Source: Acanthosoma haemorrhoidale
Lineage: Eukaryota > Arthropoda > Insecta > Hemiptera > Acanthosomatidae
Direction of reading: 5' to 3'
Assembly: GCA_930367205.1 (NCBI GenBank)
Contig: OV884014.1
Span: forward strand, 77,603,104-77,667,103
Length of the DNA stretch: 64,000 bases
A program made the translations under genes and the position numbers. Position 1 is the first letter of the stretch, and every line of letters starts with the position of its first letter. Under the pieces are notes generated by a model. The model made no database searches, was not told the origin of the DNA, and saw only the letters and a program-made list of their open reading frames with translations. Of this stretch, positions 12,515 through 28,977 are shown piece by piece.

Positions 12515-14347
12515 AAATATGTATAGTAGGCTCACAGCCTGTAAATAAGCCCTTAAAAAAATCATTATCGAAGCATCTAACAAAATTAATATTAGCATGA
12601 GCTATCCTACTTCTAGTGAGAGTGAAAATAAATTCAATTTCCTCCCTGGGATTTTAAACTAAAGATATGTATTTTATTTATATAATGTTTATTTTTACAA
12701 TTAGTCCAAATAAAAGACCTTTATTATTGTATTTTTTTTTGCAAATATATAATTAATAAATAAAAAAATATAGGCTAAAAGGAATTTAAAAGTTATCTGT
12801 TCATGTAAATTAAATTGAAACATAAAAGAGTGAAAAGAAAAACTCAATACATTTCAACTATTAAAATTGAATAAAACTTGACTATAAACTAAATATACTT
12901 AATAAGTACCAACCAATGTGAAAGTTATAATATACAAGATAACTAACAAATATGACAAGAATGCTTACAACAGTGAGCACTGTCATATTTCTAGATTAGC
13001 AGTTACTGTTTTGCATAGCCATACTAGTGTTTGTTATTTAAAAATTGTTAAAATTTCAAGCAGATTCAAAAAAGTAGCGCAAGAAAACAAAAGGGTTTTC
13101 TATATAGTAAATCCAAAGCCCCACCTAGTAGTCAAGTTGACTATTGCAAGGTTTATCCGCCTCATAATCACAAGTTTTAACGTAGCTGAGCAGAATTAAG
13201 ATATGTCCACACTTGTGCAATTGTTCAACAACACAGAATGCATGGGTGTATACATCCTTGAATGAGATGGATTGGGAGAACGCACACAGACAAATAATGA
13301 CACATGCCTAAAAACTGCAGCCATTTGCACATTAGGTCCCAGCCTGTTCGGTTCTTACTTTCCACACTAGTTATTTAGGGGTTAGTTGTCGCAGCTCACC
13401 ATATAGTTGTAATTTGTATTTTTTTCTCCGAGTCCGACAACAGACCTAAATGCAAATTCATTAATTTGTTTTAAATCTTGACTTACATATTTGTCCATTA
13501 TTTAATTTTGTAGAATACCCAAACTTTTTAGGTACTTATACAAAAAAAACAAAACTTGTAGCATTGTGCCTAATAAAGAAGACCTTCAACTATAGTTTAG
13601 TAACCCTTCAACAATGGGCCCCCTTTAGCATGATAAATTAGAAGAAAACAAAAGATTTTTATTATAATTTCTTTAGATATAAAACCTATGGTATGATTTT
13701 TGTTATAACTTAAAGAAAATCCTGGGAACATTACTAAATTTCATTTAAACAGTCTTTTCTTGAAAAGTCCTCCTTAACATTTAATGAAGGGTTTACAACT
13801 TAACAAGTATTAACTCTCAGACAAGCCATAAGAGTAAAGTAATGAATAAGTGTAGATATTAGTCAAAGTTAATCAAACTGAGTAAACAAAAACAATTTGT
13901 TCATACTGTTACAAAGAGATTACAAAAAATTGAGTTTATATCGATTGTTTTAGCTAAAGAAAATAATTTTTGTTATACTTTTATGCCTACATGAATTAGA
14001 AAAAAGATAAAATCATTCCACAATCAAGTTGAAAAATATTGTTGCAATTAACCTAACGATGTTTAATAAAATTTCCATTGGTCTGATTTTTTCCTGGAAT
14101 TATAATCCACTTAAGCTAGCACATTAATATCTTTCTGTTGATACCTCACATACACTATGATAAATATTTTTCTATTATACTTATAATATTCCATTTCCTC
14201 CACAGAGTTGAAAGTCGTTTGGTAATATCGAATCGCTTTATGCAATTTTAATATTATAGGTCAATTAGGGGACTTGCAGGGAAAAAAACAACGAATTTCA
14301 CTGTCACTCGCACAGGATTCAGCTTTCATGGAGAATTGTTAAGATTA

Positions 14348-14383
14348 AATGGAAGTTACCACCTATCAGTGGTAACTTCCATT
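14348..14383. repeat. Perfect 15-bp hairpin with 6-nt loop
   Basis: Arm 14348-14362 and arm 14369-14383 are exact reverse complements around the loop CTATCA. It lies about 850 bp beyond the likely 3' end of eEF1A. It is too short for an ordinary microRNA precursor and is not followed by a clear element boundary. Confidence 0.85.
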
Positions 14384-15720
14384 CAGCACCAAGTAAGAAA
14401 ATACCCTTTAACATTTAAAGACATAACTAACATCCTGGCCTGGAATTTTCTCTGCTTGACCCTCAAGCACATTCCGATCCTAAGGTATAGTGAACCTCCA
14501 GTCTTAACAACTTACGAGATGGATTATTATAATTTACCTTACTTAATGATAACTAGAAACCCTGATTTTGTCTATATAACTGTCCTCATGACTGCAAAGT
14601 GTAGTCAAGTCCATCCAACCAGCACTAAGTTTTTCATGTGCTCTAATGTTTTATTTTATTGAATGGCTAGCAAGGAGCCGGAGTCAAATCCCCCTCGGAA
14701 TTAAAACTGGAATTTTTTCTCATTTGACAATTTGAACTAGATAAGTAGCAAGTCAAATAATAATAAAAATTCAGCTAGACCAATCAATTAAAACAGCAGC
14801 CTTTAATACTTACAAAAAAATTTCTCTAATATCTCATATCAAGCATTTAAAATCTAACAAGTCATTTCACATTAATAAATTTATGGAACATTTCTGTGTT
14901 TAAAATGAAAGATACACAGCATCCATCTTCTGAAAAATACATTTGCTTTCTTTGGTTAGAGATTGAACAAGACCACATGTAATTAATACCTTGAAACTAA
15001 ACAGTTATTAATAATTCTTGAATCTTTTGAAATTGGATAATCGAGTTCTGTCTCAGTTATACTAGATTGTATAATCAGAGATTTGCAGAAAACTTTGTAT
15101 AATCCTTGCATAACAGGTTTATTCTTAGAGTAAAACTTTTTTTTCACAACCTTAGATTACCTCTCTTCCAGGACTGGAAAATGCTACATTTGGAAAGGAA
15201 AAAGGAACAATGAGACAAACTGTCAGTGTCATGAAGCATTTATTTTCTCACCATCTACAGAAATTATCTTTGCTCCATAAAAAACAAAAAGATGACTTAA
15301 AAGTTCTCGTATATAAATTAAAAATCTGTCAAACGAATTAAAAATGAAAAAATTAACATGCTATTCACATGGCGCGCATTTCTCTTCTAAAAATAATAAT
15401 AGAAAAAACAAATCTTAAAGCCTTCCTCTGGAGTTTAAAAAAATTGTATTTATGAATAATTAATGATAACAATTATAATGCTAAAGCTATATATAATGAT
15501 ATATAGATTAAAGATATATAAGGAAAAGTTTGAAAGTGGGGATCATGAAGCCGCTTTTCCTCCGGAACTCTTTACGATGGAAACACGGCTGCAGGAGCCA
15601 CTTGGAAAGGTGCTGCTGGTGGGGAGAAAAGCGACATGATAACTGTTGTAAGTAATAGCTTCCTGATTCTGATAATGCTGACGGTGGCTGCTCTTGCATA
15701 TCTCTGATGACGACACCTAG

Positions 15721-21127
<5,407 letters not shown>

Positions 21128-22156
21128 TTAAGGTACTGTGACTATCAACAAAATCTATAAGAAAAAAAAAAAAAAAATTAAAATTCTATCTTTAAATTTC
21201 ATGGTTTTGATTTGGGAATAGAGAGAAACTATTACTAACAGTAGTATACACTGTAAGAGGTATGGAAAAGAATTATTAAAAACATATGCTAATATTTAAC
21301 AAAAATGCATTGTTGAAATCTGAAAATATTGATTTTCAAGTTATATATTCTCTACACAGGTAAAATGAAAACCTTATATCGATTTGTAATGCAATCATCA
21401 AGTAAACAAATCAACATTTAAGACAATAAATAAAAAATATAAATGAACAAGAGATATAGCATCTATGACTAAACTTGACCATATGCCTCTTGGTTACAGG
21501 GAAAGCAGGCACCTTTACACTAATGCTAACAAGGGCCAACAATTTGAAATGCCATAGAAACAAATATTAAATGGTATATTAATACAGAAGTAATTAACTA
21601 ACTTAATACGAAGAGCTAATCGATATTTAAACTTAGGAAGAAAAATAATTTTCAATGTAAGATTGGGTAGCACCACGTGAGCTAACTGCGATATAACTCT
21701 TATTATGTTAGAAATGATATCGAGAAATAAAGAAGTAAAGATATCATATATGAAACGAATAGCGACAAATCAATACGGATGAACGAAGAATGCAAAATGG
21801 CGACAGCTGAAACGTGGTAGCAAGTCATTTACAGTTATAAACGAATAAGAGGAATTTCAACGACTTATCAACATACGGGAGGCGAAACGTTAGGAGAACA
21901 GGGTCAATAATTTAAGATACGGAGTTAAAGAAGTATTGAACTCAAGACTAACGAATTGCTAAGAGCCGGCTTCATGGCTGGAACATGTTAGTGTGCTATA
22001 TTACGGTTATTGTAATAATACTGGCCTGATACAATGTAGTATTAATAGCTGATTATTGGAGACAAATAAGACTATCGGATTGGCAAGATAAACATGGATA
22101 TAAAGAGATTCAGAGCAGAGAGGAGAGAGAGGAAACCAGAAAGACGTACACTCACC

Positions 22157-22200
22157 TCGCTGTGGCAGAGCAGAAAGAGGAAGATTGAGGGACTGGAGCT
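22157..22200 (-). promoter_or_regulatory. eEF1A non-coding first exon with TOP-like pyrimidine tract
   Basis: On the minus strand a run of pyrimidines, TCTTCCTCTTTCT (22184-22172), is followed by CTGCTCTGCCACAGCGAG and a consensus donor GTGAGTG, so the exon ends at 22156-22157. The acceptor that pairs with it is TTATAG at 21155-21160, leaving a leader intron of about 1 kb. Transcripts of eEF1A are classical 5'-TOP mRNAs, which start at C followed by pyrimidines and respond to growth signals. The tract fits that, but the exact start site is inferred. The DNA out to about 22260 is GC-richer than its surroundings, as expected for a core promoter. Confidence 0.65.
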
Positions 22201-22259
22201 TGCGCAAGACCCACTCTCTCGCTAGTCACACCGGGTAAAGGAGTGGGGGTAAAGTAGTC

Positions 22260-22980
22260 CTTCGGCCATTAGTACATATTTATATCTTCTATAATATGTT
22301 GTCAAATATCTATACATCTACGTGTACATACTTCTCCTTACACATTTTTTACTTATATTTAAATCAAATCCAAACTCATTTTTAACTGTACATCTTATAA
22401 CTGTTTTATTTTCTTCTTTTCGGAGACTAGTAGGACTTTTCAAAGTCCAGTTACTACGCGCCATTTCAAAACGGTTATAAAGGTTTATCTGACGATATTA
22501 GAATCTAATTTTGTATTATGGATTATTAGCAGTGAATAAGTATTTCATTTTTTCAATCACTGGAATTGTATCGAATACTTGCAAGTGTCGTGGTCATTGT
22601 TTATTGTTTATCTTTTATAAATTGCAAGGTTACTTGTTTATCTGTGTTAACAAAACAATGAAGTAACTGTTGTCCCTTAATGTTTTGCTACGTAGTTTAC
22701 TCTATTATGTTTAGACATTTTTTCTAATATCTTATGGATGGACTATTTTAGGACTGTTACCATTCATCATGGACATGAATAACTATTTAAGGGTAGTTAA
22801 TTCCCCTTTGGGGAAATATTGAAATAATTAGACGTGTTCCCTTCTATTTTCATGTATTAAAAATCTCTTCAATGAAGGAAAAAAATAAAGTCGTGACATT
22901 CCAGGGAAGAAACGCAACATTGATAACCTGTTTTAATACTAGCTCATTCTCTGTTGAGGTCAAGCTTTTGATGAAATTAT
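22260..22980. other. Spacer upstream of eEF1A, nothing recognised
   Basis: AT-rich DNA upstream of the eEF1A first exon. I see no exon, RNA gene or transposon motif in it. The frame at 22872-23066 runs into the duplicated segment that follows and has no family resemblance. Confidence 0.5.
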
Positions 22981-22983
22981 ATC

Positions 22984-24861
22984 TACCTCTTGTAAATCAT
23001 AGCATCCCTCTTTCTTTTCTTAATCATGAGTTGATGCAGACATACAATGTTTGGCCCATTTATTAATTTTAAGAAATCTCTCCAGAAACCTAAGCTGATA
23101 TTCCAACAAAAAACGACCCACTCAACCTTTAACTTTAATTCTTAAAACTTATAATGGCACATCTGCAAGATTAGCATAAAACTTTGTATTGTAAGTAGTA
23201 CAGTTAACACTTTTTAACTAGAGTAGCATAAGTATCCAAATAAGCTCATCAAATTAATTCCCATAATTGTCCATTCTAGGATATTTATTTAGAGGCATCT
23301 GCCAATGTTTACTCTTTAATAATTTCATATAGGTAATGGTATGTAATTGTGATACATGATTATTTATCCTGTGTGTTCATTGTTAGCCATAAGTATTTAA
23401 AAGGGTTGAAGATAATGAGATAATGTTGGGTTAATGATAAATAGGTTTTCATAAAGTTTATTCATGCTAGGTATGGTAAAATGCCCATGATTCTCATATT
23501 ATGGATGAATATATATTCATTTGATACTCTTTTCAATATGATATAAAGCTTTGTTTATTAGATTGCTAATTAATTAATAATCTTCAATTATGTTAGGTCT
23601 TATGAAGTTGAAAACATTTTTCATGTTAATAGGGGCTCACTATTGTCAGGACATATGGGTGAAAACAAGGGTTTCTGAATCAACAAAACCCATTATTAAT
23701 CAGGGAAATTGGGATCTTTACCTCTTGTAAATCATAGCATCCCTATTTCTTTTCTTAATCATGAGTTGATGCAGACATACAATGTTTGGCCCAGTTATAA
23801 ATTTTAAGAAATCTCTCCAGAAACCTAAGTTGATAATCCAACAAAAACAACACACTCATAACCTTTAAGTTAAATTCTTAAAACTTATAACGGCACATCT
23901 GCAAGATTAGCATAAAACTTTGTATTGTAAGTAGTACAGTTAACACCTTTTAACTAGAGTAGCATAAGTATGCAAATAAGCTCATCAAATTAATTGTCCA
24001 TTCTAGGATATTTATTCAGAGGCATCTGCCAATGTTTACTCTTAAATAATTTCATAAAGGTAATCGTATGTTATTGTGATACATGATTATTTATCCTGTG
24101 TGTTCATTGTTAGCCGTAAGTATATAAAAGAGTTGAAGATTTTGTTGGGTTAATGTTAAATAGGTTTTCATAAAGTTTATTCATGCTAGGTATGGTAAAA
24201 TGCCCATGAATACACTTAATGAAAACCTAGCAACTCTTTTTCATGAACTAACAATAACTAAAGCTCTTTTATTATCAAAGTGAACTATTGAATGGTACCA
24301 TTCAGTGAAATTCTGAAAGCTCTATTGTATTGGGGACTGAAATAATGAAAACAAAACTAAAATTTAAATGGTACCCTTTTTATTATCCAGAGCTGTAATC
24401 CTGCTTGTTTGTTCTAATGCCCATTAGTTGGTAGGAAATATCTATGACCTAGATAAAAGAAGTACTTAACTGTGTCATAATGTTTTTTTTTTTAATGCAA
24501 AAGTTTAATGGTGAAGTTTCACTGTGATAAATAATTTAAATATAATTTATGGTGGTGCAAACTAAACAGTGTCATGTTTTAAAAAATTACAATCAGAGCA
24601 ATGAGATCTTTCATTTGTTACTCTTTTCAGTATGATATAAAGCTTTGTTTATTTGATTACTAATTAGCTAATAATCTTCAATTATGTTAGATCTTATGAA
24701 TTTGAAAACATTTTTCATGTTGCTGGGTAATCAAATGGAACCTCAATATTAAATTTAATGTTACTTGGGGGCTCACTATTGTCAGGACATATGGGTGAAA
24801 ACAAGGGTTTCTGAATCAACAAAACCCATCATTAATCAGGAAAATTGAGATCTTTAATTAT
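22984..24861. repeat. Segmental tandem duplication, two diverged copies
   Basis: The block 22984-23488 recurs at 23719-24211 (offset 735 bp), and 23515-23720 recurs at 24612-24861. The order is therefore A-B then A'-X-B'. The stretch 24212-24611 exists only in the second copy, or was deleted from the first. Copies match well, with small indels and substitutions. No coding frame is preserved across them, and the ends do not show terminal inverted repeats. Confidence 0.88.
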
Positions 24862-27800
24862 ATACCCTTGTTAATGTGATAGGAATTTGTTTAAATTACC
24901 AAATAATTAATTGCGATGCTGTAATTTACCATAGAGCTGATTTTATTTTTAGTCTAATCATAATAATTGTGTCTTAATTATTTTGTGTTATTACAGTTAC
25001 AAAAAAGTTAGATATTATTAACCAAGGGGACAAGATCTTTAATATTATTCACTTCTGGGGTCCCCAATATTTTTGCATCTAAGAACACATTCTAAAATAT
25101 TGGTCTTGCAGTGAGCCGTATTTATTTGTTCTAGGTAAATTTTTAGTTGAATATAGGTATTTTAACAAGTAAAATTATTGTTGCATTCCCATCTAAAACT
25201 AATTATTATTACATTTCATTTACAAAAGTTTTCATATAATTTTTTCATAATTACATGGATAGTATGATAAAATGCCTGCTCGTAAGCAATCATCAAGATG
25301 TTCATCTGTAAGGTGAAATATGTACTTTGATTTAATGATATTCACTGTTGAAAACAATGATCAACGCAAGTATGTGGAACTGAACGGTGTGATGCTTTTT
25401 TCAAAAAAAAATTTTCTGCAAGTATCATTTTTCATTTCAGAAGTTCTCATTTGATGCATTGAATTTTAGGAGAATGTCGTTCTAAAGATACAAAATTTCT
25501 GGCTCCAGTCCTGTCTTTGCATGATAAAAAAATTTTTATTTCCAATTAATTAATTGACCATTAATGACGTTTTTACAACCTCGACATGAAATTCATGTTT
25601 ATAGGTTACAGGAGGCTCTCAATCGCCAGGACAGACAGACACACTGGTGAAAACAGGGTTTTTGATTTTGAAAGAATCAAGGAAACCCTTAAAAAAAAAA
25701 ACCATGTTGGAAATGTCTCCCCTCTATGCCCATAAGTATTTTCCCTCCAATGGTTGCCATGTCAATAATTTTCTTTTGGGTATTTAATGTTTTTATTGAA
25801 TTTGTGCTCATTTTTCTTTTCTTTTTTTACAGTGCAGCTATGAAATACCATTTATGATTTTCCCATTTTAGTCATAATGGTTTCTGAAATAAAAGATTAT
25901 GAAATTTGAAATCAATGGACTGTTGAAAATATTGTAAAAATTGAGATATTTTTATTGTAGTTAGGGCCCCATTTATTATTAATTGTGGTAAAAATTGTTT
26001 AAATAAACTTGATATTTTATTATTATTGTGTAATTATTATTAATGATTAATTGCGTTGTATGAATGGTGGACATAATGGTTTGTGCTCATAGTCTTGACT
26101 TATTTAATTAAATAGAAAATAATAAATATATATACCTATGACAAAAAAGTACCAAAACATTTTCTAGGCGAATACAGGTATTTTTCAAATTGTGTACTAA
26201 TGGAAATTGGTCCATCTTAATAGAATAGAAAAAAAAATTATTTTGGGACAAAGTACCCTGTGAACAACATTAATGTTCAGATGATAAATCCATCATTATA
26301 GTAAAAAAAAAAATACTTGACTGCATTTTCCAAATAGTCATAGATGGCTCCACCTACATAAGAAATCATAACAACAATAAGCAGAAGTCAGTACAATTCA
26401 ATATGACATTAAATTAATATTAAAAAAAAAAAGTAAGGAGCTAAATATACCATGCTATAAACATAAACCAAGGAAGGTGGCAGCCAAACATCTACATGTA
26501 GTAAACTATTAAAAACAAATAATAATATAATGAATTGATCCTTCCCATACTAATGAGTGAGATTTAGATGTATGGGTTAGCTAGTAGCATAGGCAAGGGG
26601 GGTATAAATAAATGAAACAATGTGTTTTTATACTTACAAACACAAGGTTAAGCATTCTGAGAGCAGTATTTATGAAATAAAGTATTAGAGCAATCTACAC
26701 ATCATATACCATAAATAGATTATCTTAATCAACAGTGTTCTGCTCATTAAATGCCCTTACCCCAGGAAAAAAACGTTCTGCATAGGCCCCTGGTGGTATG
26801 CTGTGCACATCCTGACTGGCTCCAGATTAGGTCCAAATTTTGCCCGCTGAATAATTACTTGATATTTCGTTTAGAGTGAACTTAGTGATTATTTTTTTTT
26901 TTGCCTCACCAGAAAGTTTTGATTGTATGCCGTTTTAAAGGGAATGGCCCCCCAATATTTCTTCTGCTTACACTATCATAACCAGGGAAAGCCCGGCAGC
27001 TGAGGATAAATGTTTTTATTGTTATTTTTTATATAATTATTTACTCACTGAAATTTTGTCACAGTTCTTCAATAAATCAAATATGGTTTTAGTCTCATTT
27101 GGAATTATTGAAGCTTTTAACAATTTGAGTGAGTTGAAAGATTATCGTTTTCATTCTAATCCCTGCTTCGACTATAGCATAGCTCTATTATGTCTAACTT
27201 CTATAATAAATATTTATAGTAACAATATGTGCACAGATATTCATTTTACAGGGTAGGCTGGATAATAGGTTCTATATGTATTTTCTTAACAATTTATCGC
27301 TTTGACTGAGTGTTAAGGGGTAGAACTTAATTTCTTTTAGTTACTTTTTTTGCCGTATTATGATATTATTTAATAAAATAGATTTTAAAAACAATGAGGT
27401 AAGGTCTAAACCAACTACAAACAGTAAGTTAATGAAAAATTGAGTTGTATTTGCTAGCTACATGTACTATTTAAATTTAACACCTTGTGAATTTAAAGGT
27501 ATAATAAAAAACTCAAATTAAATCTTAACATTCATTTCCAGTTAACCTCTGTCCCAAGTACCTACTTAAAAAGTTTAGTAACATAGGAATGTATAGGGGG
27601 GGGGGTCTAGTGTTAATGAGACATTTCAGCCCTAAGTCATCTCTTTGGATTCAAATAGAACTTTTAGAAATATAGTGTAAACAATTGGAGCATTCGGAAT
27701 TTCATCCTTTTAAATTGAAGCTTTCCAATGAAAAATTCAGAAAGTCTAATGAGCTATTCCGGGCAACGTCAGATTATTCTGTTTTTAATGAATTAATTCG

Positions 27801-28019
27801 GAATTGAAAGAAGGGAGGTTTGTAAAAAAAAAAAAAAAAGGAGCATAACTGAAGTACTGATGCCTCTCCACTATCTCTGTTCATTATTTTCCTGAATCGA
27901 GTTTAGTTTTGAAACGATATTCCAATTTTCATTGACAGTCATGTATAAAAGAAATTGTATCGCCCCAATTACTTCAATGGTATGACTTTCTGCTATAAAG
28001 TCTGAGGCTGTAGCCCAGG
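24862..28019. other. Gene-free AT-rich spacer
   Basis: No exon or RNA gene was recognised. It includes a degraded third relative of the duplicated B block at about 25600-25690, a poly-A run at 27823-27839 and a G-run at 27597-27606. Open frames such as 27056-27256 have no family signal. Confidence 0.5.
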
Positions 28020-28580
28020 TTTCTAGCAGTCCCCTTCTTCTTTTTTAGTTCTTATATTTCTTCCTAAATCCATTTATCATTGTTACCATCACCTTTACCC
28101 TGACAACTCCCTAATTTATTGATCTTTTCCCCCCTCTGAGTTTTTAGCATTTGCCAGGAAGAGCTATATCAAATTAGTGCTTGGGCAAAAAAGAACAAAT
28201 TAAGCTTAAATGGTATAAAAACTCAGGCTATTGTTATAGGTTCCAGTTTCCTCCTTTGACCATTTTAATGACTATCTTATCAATTTTATGCTCCACCTTT
28301 AAAAACCTAGAAAACTACTATTGTCCAAACCCTTTCCTGGAAACAACTTATCTCCCAACATCAATAAGTATTTACAATTTCTGTTCCTTTTATCCTTCCT
28401 CAATTTGACTATGGCAATATGACTCGAGGATAAATTAAAGTGAATCATGAACTGTTTAGTTAGATTTGTCTTCTGGACTCCATGATGCTCCCATGTCACC
28501 TGTTTGTTTATGCCAAGAAGACCCAATCCCTTCCTCGGTACATACTTTCCCTAAACCATCCATTGCTCAAGCCAAAATTG
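28020..28580 (+). mobile_element. Decayed LINE reverse transcriptase fragment (thumb region)
   Basis: Read on the plus strand around 28155-28260 the frame gives ISAWAKKNKLSLNGIKTQ, a close fit to the WAxxNxLxLNxxKT segment that follows the FADD box in CR1/Jockey-type reverse transcriptases. After frameshifts the next stretch resembles the LSWKQHIS segment, and the one after that the FDYGN segment. Stops and indels show it is long dead. It lies in the short gap downstream of the golgin gene's poly-A signal. Confidence 0.72.
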
Positions 28581-28977
28581 ATTTATTTGTAATTTATTAA
28601 TATTTTCATCAACAATGTCTGCCAAAAACTCATCAATCAAATGATTATTATTTACTAGTATAAATATTATAATATAACGATAGGTAAATAAATAAGAATG
28701 TCTATATTCGTTATCTTTAAAATATACTATCAAGAATTTACAATATATTAATAATTAATAAAATAATTTTATAACACCATATACAATTTCTAACAAGATA
28801 TTATACAACATAAATAGTTTATGGTCTTCAAATCAAAAGTACATAATCTACAAATATATGTCAACAGGAATGTCAGAATTCTTACTTTATTTTATATACA
28901 ACTCTTAAAAAAATATACAAATATAAATAGATGATAAGTGCTATGTATTTGTAAATATGTATACGAATGTAAGGACA

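Larger units (their letters stand above)
11111..15219. other. Gene-free AT-rich spacer downstream of eEF1A
   Basis: No coding exon, RNA gene or recognisable transposase was seen. Open frames at 12151-12354, 12918-13199 and 14336-14662 have simple AT-rich composition and no family resemblance. Two strong hairpins, listed separately, lie at 12428-12514 and 14348-14383. Confidence 0.6.

Noticed and set aside
14336..14662. 108-codon plus-strand frame downstream of eEF1A
   Set aside because: No recognisable domain, no splice context, and composition like the surrounding spacer. Part of it is the perfect hairpin.
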